Assembly: GCF_001904725.1 (NCBI RefSeq)
Contig: NZ_MRCE01000004.1
Span: 56,406 to 120,405, forward strand
Direction: 5' to 3'
DNA length: 64,000 bases
From: Phormidium ambiguum IAM M-71
Lineage (GTDB): Bacteria; Cyanobacteriota; Cyanobacteriia; Cyanobacteriales; Aerosakkonemataceae
This document shows positions 9,087-18,859 of this stretch, piece after piece. The stretch's first letter is position 1, and every line of letters starts with the position of its first letter. A program made the translations under genes and the position numbers. A model generated the notes under the pieces. It was not told the origin of the DNA. It did no database searches and saw only the letters and a list, made by a program, of their open reading frames with translations.

Positions 9087-11228
9087 ATGTACGTAGCACT
9101 TTGGCCAGGAAATGTCTATCCTTTAGGCTCACATTGGGATGGTAAAGGGACAAACTTTGCGTTATTCAGTGAAAATGCTACAGCTGTTGAACTTTGTTTG
9201 TTCGATAAAAATGACCAAGAAACACGCATTAAACTAACAGAAGTTAACAACTTTGTTTGGCATGGTTATTTACCAGGAATCGGCCCAGGCCAACGTTATG
9301 GATTTCGAGTACATGGGCCTTGGGAACCTCACAAAGGTCATCGTTTTAATGCAAATAAAGTATTAATCGATCCTTATGCTAAAGCGATCGATGGAGTACT
9401 TCGCGGTAGTGGGGCTGAAGTATTTGCTTATTCTTGGGAAGCTAAAGATTCAGAAAAAGATTTAGTTTTTTCTGAATTAGATGATGCACATTTAGTGCCA
9501 AAATCTGTTGTAATCGATCAATCTTTTGATTGGGAAGGAGATCAATTATTAAGAACTCCTTGGCACGAAACGATTATCTATGAAACTCACGTTAAAGGCT
9601 TTACTAAACTGCATCCAGATATTCCCGAAGAACTGCGGGGGACGTATTCTGCCATTGCTCATCCAGCGGCTATTGAACATTTGCAAAGACTGGGAATTAC
9701 AGCATTGGAACTAATGCCAGTGCATCACTTTTTAGCTTTACCAGGATACCTAACAGATAAAGGTTTAACTAACTATTGGGGTTACGATTCAATTAATTAC
9801 TTTGCGCCTTTTTCTGGTTACAGTTCTAGTGGTAGTTTGGGACAACAAGTAACCGAATTTAAGAAAATGGTAAAAGCACTACATCGAGCGGGAATCGAAG
9901 TTATTTTAGATGTAGTTTATAACCATACTGGAGAAGGAAATCATCTCGGCCCAAGTTTGTCTTTGCGAGGCATTGATAACACTGTTTACTATCGGTTGAT
10001 AGACGATGATAAGCGTTTGTACATGGACTTTACAGGCTGCGGAAATTCTCTTTATGTACGTCATCCGCAAGTCTTAAAGTTAATCATGGATAGCCTACGT
10101 TATTGGGTAACGGAAATGCACGTTGATGGCTTCCGATTTGACTTAGCAGCAGCTTTGGCAAGGGAGTTATTTGAAGTTAATAGCTTAGCAGCTTTCTTTG
10201 ATATTATTCACCAAGATCCGGTGTTAGCAGATGTGAAATTAATTGCTGAACCTTGGGATTTAGGAGAAGGTGGATATCAAGTCGGTCAATTCCCCGTTCT
10301 TTGGTCTGAATGGAATGGTAGATATCGTGACACTGTGCGTGATTTTTGGCGGGGTGCGGATGAAACTTTAGGAGATTTTGCTTACTGTTTTACTGGTAGT
10401 CCTGATTTGTATTCGTTGAATGGAAGACGACCAAATGCTAGCATTAATTTTGTCACGGCTCATGATGGTTTTACCCTGAATGATTTAGTTAGTTACAACG
10501 AGAAACATAATGAAGCGAACGGGGAAAATAATTGTGATGGTGATGTTCACAATCGTTCTTGGAATTGTGGTGTTGAAGGGGAAACTGATGACCCAGAAAT
10601 TTTGAATTTACGAGAACGACTAAGGCGAAATTTCCTGGCGACTTTGATGCTGTCTCAAGGCATTCCAATGCTGCTAGGTGGGGATGAAATGGGGCGGACG
10701 CAAAAGGGTAATAATAATACTTATTGCCAAGATAATGAGCTTTCTTGGTTTGATTGGAATTTAAATCAAGATAATGAAGATTTGGTCAATTTTACTCGTG
10801 AATTAATTTATTTCCGTCGCCAACATCCGGTATTTCGGCGGCGCAAATGGTTCCAAGGTCGTCCTATTCATGGCAAGGGTGTTAGTGATATTGCTTGGTT
10901 CAATCCTGATGGTACGGAAATGACGGATGAACAGTGGAATATTGGTTATGCTAAAGCGATCGCAGTTTATTTAGATGGCAATCAACTTGCCAGTCCAGGG
11001 TCTAGAGGTGAGCGAATTAGCGATGATAGTTTTCTGATGTTTTTTAATGCTCACTCTGAAACAATTGAGTTTAATTTACCTACTGATTTTGGGCTACATA
11101 AGTGTGATTGGTCTTTGGTAATTGATACTAAGGAAGCGCGTTTCATTCAAGAAGAAAACATTTATACTGGTAATCACGCTGTACCTGTGGTTGGGCGATC
11201 GCTAGTACTATTACGCCGCTTAGATTAG
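9087..11228 (+). CDS. glgX: Glycogen debranching enzyme GlgX
   Basis: A 713-residue GH13_11 isoamylase-type enzyme that hydrolyses alpha-1,6 branches in phosphorylase-trimmed glycogen. An N-terminal CBM48 (residues 5-110, start YPLGSHWDGKGTNFALFSE) precedes the barrel. Catalytic residues are Asp352 (GFRFDLA), Glu388 (LIAEPWDLG) and Asp460 (VTAHDGF). The AEPWDLGEGGY motif separates GlgX from bacterial pullulanases. Length is normal. It has its own upstream region, so it may be regulated apart from treS-glgB although it is in the same functional cluster. Confidence 0.95.
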   Translation: MYVALWPGNVYPLGSHWDGKGTNFALFSENATAVELCLFDKNDQETRIKLTEVNNFVWHGYLPGIGPGQRYGFRVHGPWEPHKGHRFNANKVLIDPYAKAIDGVLRGSGAEVFAYSWEAKDSEKDLVFSELDDAHLVPKSVVIDQSFDWEGDQLLRTPWHETIIYETHVKGFTKLHPDIPEELRGTYSAIAHPAAIEHLQRLGITALELMPVHHFLALPGYLTDKGLTNYWGYDSINYFAPFSGYSSSGSLGQQVTEFKKMVKALHRAGIEVILDVVYNHTGEGNHLGPSLSLRGIDNTVYYRLIDDDKRLYMDFTGCGNSLYVRHPQVLKLIMDSLRYWVTEMHVDGFRFDLAAALARELFEVNSLAAFFDIIHQDPVLADVKLIAEPWDLGEGGYQVGQFPVLWSEWNGRYRDTVRDFWRGADETLGDFAYCFTGSPDLYSLNGRRPNASINFVTAHDGFTLNDLVSYNEKHNEANGENNCDGDVHNRSWNCGVEGETDDPEILNLRERLRRNFLATLMLSQGIPMLLGGDEMGRTQKGNNNTYCQDNELSWFDWNLNQDNEDLVNFTRELIYFRRQHPVFRRRKWFQGRPIHGKGVSDIAWFNPDGTEMTDEQWNIGYAKAIAVYLDGNQLASPGSRGERISDDSFLMFFNAHSETIEFNLPTDFGLHKCDWSLVIDTKEARFIQEENIYTGNHAVPVVGRSLVLLRRLD

Positions 11229-11317
11229 CAATTAGCAGTGCTACAAATGGTTGGTGCATGACGCTACAAGTCTCATGATTCCGTACAAATCTGCTAGTTG
11301 CTTAAGTCCTACAATGG

Positions 11318-11362
11318 ATATTGGGTAATAGGATTAAAGATAATAATCCTATTACCCAATAT
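11318..11362. terminator. Perfect 18-bp hairpin between convergent genes
   Basis: ATATTGGGTAATAGGATT at 11318-11335 is followed by a 9-nt loop and its exact reverse complement at 11345-11362. It lies between the converging ends of glgX and the response-regulator gene, so a bidirectional terminator is likely, although there is no clear T-run on either side. It could instead be a dispersed repeat. Confidence 0.6.
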
Positions 11363-11374
11363 TGAAAAAGCATT

Positions 11375-12055
11375 CTATTCTCTTAATACGTAACCTACAC
11401 CACGCACTGTATGAATTAGGCGTTTTTCTTGGTTAGCTTCTAATTTTAAGCGCAGATAGCGAACATAAACTTCAATAATATTAGAATCTCCCATAAAATC
11501 GTAACCCCAGACATTTTCTAAGATTTGGTCACGAGTATATACTTGACGAGGATGGTTCAATAAATACTCTAATAAATCAAATTCTTTAGCGGTTAAATCA
11601 ATGGCTCTTTCTTTTCGTTTAACTTCACGAGTTTTACGATTTAAAGTTAGGTCTTCAAACTGCAAAATATCTAAATTTGCTTCTTGAGTCCGACGTAAAT
11701 GAGCGCGAACTCTGGCTAGTAATTCTTCAATACTAAAAGGTTTAACAACATAATCATCGGCTCCGGCATCTAAACCAGCGACGCGATCGCTTATTTCATC
11801 CCTAGCTGTTAATAAAATTACAGGTATTTTATTTCCTGTAGCTCGAAGTCTCCGACATAATTCTAATCCAGGTAAGCCTGGTAACATCCAATCTAAAATT
11901 GCTAAATCTGGTGATGATTCTCTGGCTAAAGTCAAGCCTGCAATCCCATCATGAGCTACACTGATTTGGTAGCCTTCGCTAGTAAGTTCTAGTTCTACAA
12001 AACGAGCTAATTTAACTTCATCTTCGACTAAGAGAATATGTGCAGTTGCTGTCAT
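11375..12055 (-). CDS. OmpR/PhoB-family response regulator
   Basis: A 226-residue two-domain regulator. The receiver (1-120) has the acidic pair Glu11/Asp12, phosphoacceptor Asp55 (AILDWML), Thr83 and Lys105 (VVKPFS). The C-terminal winged helix (130-226) ends in the typical strand HTVRGVGYVLRE and binds DNA. No kinase gene is adjacent on the same strand; the nearest kinases are at 13.5 and 18.8 kb. The receiver is the compact cyanobacterial OmpR type, but I cannot assign it to a named regulator such as RppA or NblR. Confidence 0.93.
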   Translation of the reverse strand: MTATAHILLVEDEVKLARFVELELTSEGYQISVAHDGIAGLTLARESSPDLAILDWMLPGLPGLELCRRLRATGNKIPVILLTARDEISDRVAGLDAGADDYVVKPFSIEELLARVRAHLRRTQEANLDILQFEDLTLNRKTREVKRKERAIDLTAKEFDLLEYLLNHPRQVYTRDQILENVWGYDFMGDSNIIEVYVRYLRLKLEANQEKRLIHTVRGVGYVLRE

Positions 12056-12274
12056 TTTAATATCTATTCCATGCTAAAACACTGAGTAAAATATCTAAAA
12101 AGTCTTATTTTGATTGAGAGTTTATTGGACTATAGCAAGTCTAAATGCTTTGTTTTTATGAAATCTGCTTGAGTAGTTTTTCCAGATTTTTTGAAAAGAA
12201 TTTAACAAATCAATCATACTGCTATAGCCTGGGATGCGATCGCTCCACCAAAAATTTAACAATTGCTCAACAAA

Positions 12275-12757
12275 TTAAGTACTAGGTGGCGGAATAATTT
12301 CCAAACCATACTTCGGAGCAGTTGCCAACAATTTTTCAATATCTGCGGCGCTAACTAAAGGAGGTTCACTATCTGTATGTTGTACAGGCTTACCTACTTC
12401 CGCGAAAAAGTTTTCTAAACCTGCTGGAGTATTCCAACAAAGTACTTTTGCTGGTGTGGTACCAATATTAGTAAAGCTGTGAATTTGACCTTTTGGAGAG
12501 TGAAGAAATGTTCCAGGTGTTGCCACAATAATTTGTTCATCCAGTTGAAATTTAAGCTCTCCCTCTTGAATATAAAAAGCTTCATCTTCTTGAGTGTGAA
12601 TATGGGGAGGTGCGCCCCCATTTGGTTGAATCACTAATTCCATTAATGTGTAAGCTTCGCCAGTGTCTTTACTGACAGCTTTAAAAGTATATAAATCGCC
12701 AGTTACCCAATATGCAGAACCTTTACCTGGGGGGATTAATACAGGATCGATCGTCAT
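12275..12757 (-). CDS. Cupin domain protein
   Basis: A 160-residue single-domain cupin. Motif 1 is complete, with metal ligands His52, His54 and Glu59 (PPHIHTQEDEAFYIQEG). Motif 2 (SPKGQIHSFTN) supplies His92 and Asn96. So a metal-binding, possibly dioxygenase-like, protein is expected. The family is broad (quercetinase-like) and the substrate cannot be inferred. The start at an ATG has GGAG 9 bp upstream. It stands alone, divergent from the KGG stress-protein gene. Confidence 0.88.
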   Translation of the reverse strand: MTIDPVLIPPGKGSAYWVTGDLYTFKAVSKDTGEAYTLMELVIQPNGGAPPHIHTQEDEAFYIQEGELKFQLDEQIIVATPGTFLHSPKGQIHSFTNIGTTPAKVLCWNTPAGLENFFAEVGKPVQHTDSEPPLVSAADIEKLLATAPKYGLEIIPPPST

Positions 12758-13126
12758 TTTATCTACTCCATTGCCAAAATTATTTCTCTTCTCAGATACC
12801 TGACTTCTTAAAGAATTGGGTATCTAGTGTTGAGTATTTGAAGTATAGAATCCCAATCCTAATTTAATTTGAGTTTTAGATGAGAAAATGCTGAGAAAAT
12901 TTTTTATTAAATTTGGAGAAATCTTGAGCTTGTTTAATTAATTGTTGTAGTCATTCGTATTTAATTTCGCTCAGATGTTTTCTTAGTGACTAATTATTGC
13001 TGAAATACTTGAATTCTCTTTCTTCCTAAAGAAACACACACTGATTAATCTTTGGAATGAGGAGATAAATTTTTGAAGTTTTTATGATTATTGAAGTTGG
13101 AAGTTTAAAACACCAGGAGTCTTTTT
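12758..13126. other. Divergent intergenic region, cupin / KGG protein
   Basis: A 369-bp AT-rich stretch between two divergent genes, expected to hold both promoters. I see no convincing -35/-10 pair, no riboswitch and no repeat. AGGAG at 13115-13119 is the ribosome site of the KGG gene. Confidence 0.5.
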
Positions 13127-13354
13127 ATGTCAGATACAAGTAAGCGTGGATTTGCTTCTATGGACCCAGATAAACAACGTGAAATTGCTAGTCAGGGTGG
13201 AAAGGCTGCTCATGAAAAAGGAACTGCTCATGAGTTCACTTCCGAAGAAGCAAAAGAGGCAGGTCAAAAGGGTGGTGAAAAGGTTAGTCAAGACCGGGAA
13301 CACATGGCTGAGATTGGCAGAGAAGGTGGCAAAAAAAGCAATAAAAATGAATAG
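13127..13354 (+). CDS. KGG-repeat general stress protein (YciG-like)
   Basis: A 75-residue, highly charged protein with three copies of the KGG/stress-induced motif: RGFASMDPDKQREIASQGG, FTSEEAKEAGQKGG and MAEIGREGG. The family (PF10685) includes E. coli YciG and Bacillus GsiB-like proteins. It is associated with desiccation, acid and general stress, and members are hydrophilic and probably disordered. A strong ribosome site AGGAG lies 8 bp before the ATG. It is a single-gene unit ending at a hairpin shared with the convergent kinase. Confidence 0.9.
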   Translation: MSDTSKRGFASMDPDKQREIASQGGKAAHEKGTAHEFTSEEAKEAGQKGGEKVSQDREHMAEIGREGGKKSNKNE

Positions 13355-13477
13355 TGATTGGGCAAAATTTAGCCAATTTTTTGAATTGAAATACTGAGGC
13401 TAAGGCTATTTGCTTAGTTTGTCGTCAAAAATAGAATTTTTTCTTGACTGAGTAGGATTAACTCAAATGTTTAAATT

Positions 13478-13522
13478 AATCAAAGTAAAAATTGCTATTT
13501 TTCCAGCATTTTTACTTTGATT
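13478..13522. terminator. Bidirectional terminator hairpin
   Basis: AATCAAAGTAAAAAT (13478-13492) and its exact reverse complement (13508-13522) form a 15-bp stem with a 15-nt loop between the convergent KGG and kinase genes. The right arm just reaches the kinase stop codon. AT-rich flanks supply U-runs in both directions. Confidence 0.7.
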
Positions 13523-15684
13523 TAGATACAAGGTAAATCTACTTTTACTAAAGTACCTTGAACTGATGACTCTATGTGCAAAGTACCACCGTGTGCCTCA
13601 ACAATTCGTTTAACAATCGCTAAACCTAACCCATTTCCACTAGGTTTTGTGGTAAAGAAAGGCTTGGTTAATTGAGGTAAGATATCTTCGGGAATTGGGA
13701 AACCATCATTATGAACGTCAATCCGAATTCGTTCATTTTCTACTGCTTTAACTTGAATTGTAATCGTTTCTCCTTCATTGGTGGCTTCGTAAGCATTCAT
13801 TAATAAATTAATTAACACTTGTTTTAATTTATCTTTATCTGCTAAAACTTGCAATGGCTGATTAATAGTTATAAAATTTACTTGTTTTGCGGAAGCAATA
13901 GGAAGATTTTGCAGAGAAGTTAACACTTCAGCAATTAAGTTATTTATTTCTATGTGCGATCGCTGAATAGTTTGCGGTTTAGCATAAAGAAGTATCTGAT
14001 TGAGTAAGCGTTGCAAGCGTTCTGATTCATCTAATGCCAGAGATAGATACTCCTGAAATCGTTCATTAAGCTGAATCCGTTTAAATGAATTTAATGCCAT
14101 TAAAATAGTTGTAAAGGGATTTCTAACTTCATGTACAATCATGGTTGCTAATTCACCGATTTCTGCTAACCTTTCTAAGGCTTTTTCTGCTTGCTTTAAA
14201 GCTGTAATATCAGTGATGACTGATAACAAGCAAGGTACAGTTTCTAAATAAAAAACTTCGGCTGCATAAAGTCCAGTAAAAATTTCTTTTGACTTTCTCC
14301 GAAACAGAAACTCTGCTTGCGAAAAAGTACCTTTTTGTTGCAGCATTGGCAAAATGCGATCGCTATCTTCTATTTTTGCCCAAATTCCCAAATCAAGGGC
14401 AGTATTACCAATCATCTCTTCTTGATTGTAACCAAACATTTGCAAACAACTTTCATTTACCTCAACAAAACGACCATCATTTAAAGTACTAATAATAATT
14501 GCATCAGGAGCAGAACGGAAAGCTTTGGAAAATTTTTCTTCAGATATTCGCAATGCCATTTCAGCTTGTTTGCGTTCCATTTCTGTAGCTGCACGCACCG
14601 CAAAAATTTCCAAAGTCATTTGATTGCGGACTTTATTTTCCATTGGTTTATCATCTAAAACAGCTAAATGTCCGAGAATTTCATCTGCTGAATCTAACAA
14701 AGCAATTCCTAAATAACTTTCTGCTTGCCACTCTACTAAACCTTCTTCATCAGGAAATAATAATTGAATATTTTCTGGGTAAAATACGCATCCTTTACTA
14801 AAAAAAACTTGCTCGCAAGGAGTTCCAGCTAAATCATATTCAAAGTTTTCGCCAAAATCATTTCCCTGCCAAAAAGCAAAAGTACGAACCCGCTTGTTAG
14901 AAGGATCTATACACCCACTAATAAAGGCATAGCGCACATTTAAAGCTTGAGCTAATGAATGCACTAGCGATCGAAAAAAATCTTCTCCTGTTACTGAGGA
15001 AGTTCCCTCAACAATAAGTCTCAATGTTTGCTCTGAAAGTTGGCGTTCTAATATTTCTGCTTGCCAGCGATCTTTTGTTTGAGTAAGTTCGGTTGTTCGC
15101 TGTGCTAACCTTTGTTCTAACTGATGATAAAGTTGAGCATTATTAAGAGAAATTGCTGCTTGAGTTAACAGTAATTGTAAAACATTTAACTTTTCTTCTG
15201 GAAAAGCATTGCTTGTTAAGTTGTTTTCTAAATAGAGAATACCCGATAGTTTTTCTTGATTAATTAATGGGAGACAAAGAATGGATCTTGGTTGATATTT
15301 TAAAATATAAAAATCATTATTAAATTGAGATTCTCGGCTAGCGTCATTAAGCAATATTCTTTCTTTGGTGCGAGCTACATAATTGACGATCGCAAAAGCA
15401 ACTCGTTCTTTCCCTGCGTCGCTATCAACCGGAATACCTTGCATAACTGAAGTGATACAAGGCTCTATACTTACTTCTGCTTCTATGTGAAATTTACCAT
15501 TCGTTTCTAATATCAAACATCCTTTTTCTGCACCTAAAAGTTCTAACAAAATATTCAGGGTTTTCCCCAGCAATTTAGCTAAGGAAATTTCCTCAGAAAG
15601 AGCGTGGCAAGCTGTCATTAAGCTGGCTAAGACAGAGCAACTCGTTGTTGTGCGATCGGAAGTTTGATTTTGAGAATCTGTCAT
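13522..15684 (-). CDS. GAF-GAF-PAS sensor histidine kinase
   Basis: A cytoplasmic kinase of 720 residues from the ATG at 15684; an upstream in-frame TTG at 15702 would add six. Order: GAF (about 25-195), coiled coil (190-220), a second GAF-like domain (about 225-375) and PAS (about 385-505). A HisKA domain follows with the phospho-His in MIVHEVRNPF (His518 by this start), then HATPase_c with GNGLGLAIVKRI. There are no membrane segments. The second GAF is closely similar to that of the 1401-residue kinase at 49-53 kb. No response regulator is adjacent. The signal is unknown; the GAF domains lack an obvious bilin-binding Cys-His pair. Confidence 0.9.
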   Translation of the reverse strand: MTDSQNQTSDRTTTSCSVLASLMTACHALSEEISLAKLLGKTLNILLELLGAEKGCLILETNGKFHIEAEVSIEPCITSVMQGIPVDSDAGKERVAFAIVNYVARTKERILLNDASRESQFNNDFYILKYQPRSILCLPLINQEKLSGILYLENNLTSNAFPEEKLNVLQLLLTQAAISLNNAQLYHQLEQRLAQRTTELTQTKDRWQAEILERQLSEQTLRLIVEGTSSVTGEDFFRSLVHSLAQALNVRYAFISGCIDPSNKRVRTFAFWQGNDFGENFEYDLAGTPCEQVFFSKGCVFYPENIQLLFPDEEGLVEWQAESYLGIALLDSADEILGHLAVLDDKPMENKVRNQMTLEIFAVRAATEMERKQAEMALRISEEKFSKAFRSAPDAIIISTLNDGRFVEVNESCLQMFGYNQEEMIGNTALDLGIWAKIEDSDRILPMLQQKGTFSQAEFLFRRKSKEIFTGLYAAEVFYLETVPCLLSVITDITALKQAEKALERLAEIGELATMIVHEVRNPFTTILMALNSFKRIQLNERFQEYLSLALDESERLQRLLNQILLYAKPQTIQRSHIEINNLIAEVLTSLQNLPIASAKQVNFITINQPLQVLADKDKLKQVLINLLMNAYEATNEGETITIQVKAVENERIRIDVHNDGFPIPEDILPQLTKPFFTTKPSGNGLGLAIVKRIVEAHGGTLHIESSVQGTLVKVDLPCI

Positions 15685-15896
15685 AAAATTAATCACCAGC
15701 AATTAACTTAAAATTTAACTGATAATTTCTTTTTAACAATCTATTTACGCTTTGTAAAGCCAATGTTTAATCAAGAGAACAAACTGAGCAGTAATGAAGG
15801 CAAAATTAATAAAATTGTGAAAAAATCTCAGGTCAATCTCAGGAAATAATGATAGCTATTTGCTATTTTAGATAAAGTCATCAGGAGAATAAAAGT

Positions 15897-18611
15897 ATGA
15901 CCAAGCAAACACCAGAAGTCAATCGTTTAGAAGCAACTCGGATGCAAACAGCAGACTGGCAAAAATGGGGGCCTTATTTAAGCGAAAGACAGTGGGGAAC
16001 AGTACGAGAAGATTACAGTGCTGATGGGAGTGCTTGGAACTATTTTAGCCATGAACAAGCGCGATCGCGTGCCTATCGTTGGGGTGAAGATGGTATTGCG
16101 GGAATTTCCGATCGCCAGCAACAATTATGTTTTGCGATCGCACTTTGGAATGGTGCAGATCCAATTCTGAAAGAGCGGATTTTTGGACTGACAGGAAATG
16201 AAGGTAATCATGGCGAAGATGCCAAAGATTATTATTTTTACTTGGATAGCACGCCAACTCACTCTTACATGAAAGCGTTATATAAATATCCTCAATCAGC
16301 TTTTCCTTACTCTGAATTAGTATCAGAAAATCGCCGTCGTAGTCGTCATGAATTAGAATTTGAATTGTTGGATACAGGCGTATTTGATGAAAATCGTTAT
16401 TTTGATGTATTTGTCGAATATGCCAAGGAATCACCCGAAGATATTTTAATAAAAATCACGATTGTTAACCGAGGATTAGAAACCAAAACTTTGCACTTAC
16501 TACCAACTCTTTGGTTTCGCAATACTTGGTCATGGAATGAAAATGAAAAAAAACCCAGTTTACAAGCTGTTAATCATAATAAAACTATCATTGCTGCTCA
16601 TCCAGAATTAGGCGAATACCAACTTAATTGGGTCGGAAATCCAGAATTATTGTTTACTGAAAACGAAACCAACAACGAAAAAGTATTTGGCACTCCTAAT
16701 ACTTCTGCTTACGTAAAAGATGGAATTAATAATTATATTGTTGAAGGATGCCAAGAAGCCGTAAATCCAGCTAAAGTTGGCACAAAAGCTGCTGTTTATT
16801 ACTTGCTGACAATTGCATCTGGAGAAAGTGAAACTGTACAATTACGACTTTCTTCTCTCCCCAATATAAATAATAATGGATTGTATTCTTTACATTCTAA
16901 ACCTTTCGATAATTTTGCTTCAATTTTTGCAAATCGGCAAAAATAAGCTGATGAATTTTATCATAATTTAACCCCATATTCACTTAGTGAAGAATTGCGA
17001 AATATCCAACGACAAGCATTAGCTGGAATGTTGTGGAACAAGCAATATTATAATTATGATGTTAACCTTTGGCTCAAAAGTGATGCTGTGACACAACCTA
17101 TTTCACCAGAGCGGAAAAAAGGTAGAAATAGTGGGTGGTTTCATTTTCAATGTGCTGACATTCTTTCGATGTGTGATAAATGGGAATATCCTTGGTTTGC
17201 TGCTTGGGATTTAGCATTTCATTGTATTCCTTTAGCTATGGTAGATCCTGAATTTGCCAAGAATCAATTGGATTTGTTGACGCGAGAATGGTATATGCAC
17301 CCAAATGGGCAAATTCCCGCGTATGAATGGTCTTTTAGTGATGTTAATCCACCTGTTCATGCTTGGGCAATTTGGCGAGTTTATAAAATCGAACAGAAGA
17401 TGTGGGGAAGAAGCGATCGCCAATTTTTAGAAAGAGTTTTTCAAAAGCTTTTACTGAATTTTACTTGGTGGGTAAACCGCAAAGATGTAAAAGGTAAAAA
17501 CGTTTTTCAAGGCGGTTTTTTGGGGTTAGATAATATTGGCGTGTTCGATCGCAGCGCCGCTTTACCAACTGGAGGTTATCTCGATCAATCTGATGGCACT
17601 AGTTGGATGGGAATGTATTGCTTGAATATGCTAGAAATTGCTTTGGAATTAGCCAAAGCTAATCCAGTTTATGAAGATATTGCTACAAAATTCTTTGAGC
17701 ATTTTCTTTATATTGCTGATGCGATGAATCATATTGGAGAAGATGTAACTCACTTGTGGGATGAAGAAGATGGTTTTTACTATGATGTGTTACGTTTACC
17801 CCACAGTGATGACATCAAATTAAAAGTGCGATCGATGGTAGGTTTAATTCCCTTATTTGCTGTAGAAACGATCGAATCAGAAACCCTAAAACAATTTCCC
17901 GGTTTTAAAGCAAGAGTTGAATGGTTTCTAAAAAACCGCGTTGATTTAGTACAAAACATTGCTTGTATGCGACGGGAAGGTGTGGGAGAAAGGAGATTAT
18001 TAGCGATCGCATATCCCGAAAAACTACGTCGCATTCTGCAAAAAATGTTAGATGAAACTGAATTTCTCAGCCCTTACGGAATTCGTTCCATGTCTCGCTA
18101 TCATGCCGAAAACCCATACATTCTTCATGCCAATGGCAATGAATTTCGAGTAAATTATGAACCTGCGGAATCTAGTAGCGGTTTATTTGGGGGTAACTCT
18201 AATTGGCGTGGCCCTATTTGGTTTCCCGTTAACTATTTATTAATAGAATCTCTGCAAAAATTTCATTACTATTTTGGTGATAGTTTCCAAATAGAATGTC
18301 CTACAGGTTCTGGTAACTTTATGAATTTATGGGAAGTTGCTAGCGAACTTTCCCAACGTTTAACTCGCATCTTTGAAACAGATTCATTCAGTCAACGTCC
18401 TGTCTATGGAGACACGAAAAATTTCCAAACTGACCCACATTGGCGCGATTTAATTCTGTTTTACGAATACTTTCATGGTGATAATGGTGCGGGAATTGGC
18501 GCGAGTCACCAAACAGGTTGGACAGGTTTAGTTGCTAAGCTAATTCATCAATATGCTGCTTATGAAGGGCGGGATGTAATACCAGATTTGGCAATAAAAA
18601 CCCCTGCTTGA
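15897..18611 (+). pseudogene. GH63/MGH1-type glucosidase frame with one in-frame stop
   Basis: Two open frames, 15897-16946 (349 residues) and 16995-18611, lie in the same phase. They are separated only by one TAA at 16944-16946, and the codons after it continue sensibly ([13 protein letters not shown]). Together they make about 904 codons, the size expected for a cyanobacterial GH63-like glucosidase (MGH1-like, mannosylglycerate/glucosylglycerate hydrolase relatives). The first part is an N-terminal beta-sandwich domain; the second is the (alpha/alpha)6 barrel with [16 protein letters not shown] and [13 protein letters not shown]. The start has AGGAG upstream. A single base change (for example GAA to TAA) would explain it, as would a sequencing error or read-through. 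The second part has only a TTG start without a ribosome site, so I treat it as one broken gene. Confidence 0.8.
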
Positions 18612-18688
18612 TTTAGGTAATAATGTAAGTTGCTAATGATTAATTCTTTCCAGTTCCCCTGCGACTACTAGGTTTTGATCCCCCCAAC

Positions 18689-18712
18689 CCCCTCGCCGTG
18701 AACGGCGAGGGG
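18689..18712. repeat. GC-rich hairpin repeat
   Basis: CCCCTCGCCGT (18689-18699), a 2-nt loop, and ACGGCGAGGGG (18702-18712) form a perfect 11-bp hairpin about 80 bp after the GH63 frame. It belongs to the dispersed CCCTCCCC-type hairpin family also seen at 30362, 30478, 34679, 42755 and 58350. It could double as a terminator. Confidence 0.7.
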
Positions 18713-18796
18713 CTATGATTAAGCTTAATTTGTCAAAATATAAAAAAATAAAACAAATTCTCAGAATTACTCAGCTTATTTTAAGGATGAATTGTT

Positions 18797-18859
18797 ATGG
18801 TTAATACAGAAATTTATAAAATATTTTTACTTTATGCAGTCTATTTGCAACTTCTTTAA
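18797..18859 (+). CDS. Possible 20-codon upstream ORF overlapping the kinase start
   Basis: An ATG at 18797 is well placed 9 bp after AAGGA (18783-18787) and opens a frame of 20 codons that stops at TAA 18857-18859. It overlaps, in another phase, the first codons of the kinase, whose own ATG at 18834 has no ribosome site. It may be a leader coupling translation, or the true N-terminus joined by a +1 shift at CTT-TAA. Low confidence. Confidence 0.3.
   Translation: MVNTEIYKIFLLYAVYLQLL

Noticed and set aside
16995-18611. Independent second gene for the GH63 barrel
   Set aside because: It has only a TTG start, no ribosome site, and sits in frame with the first half; treated as one interrupted gene.
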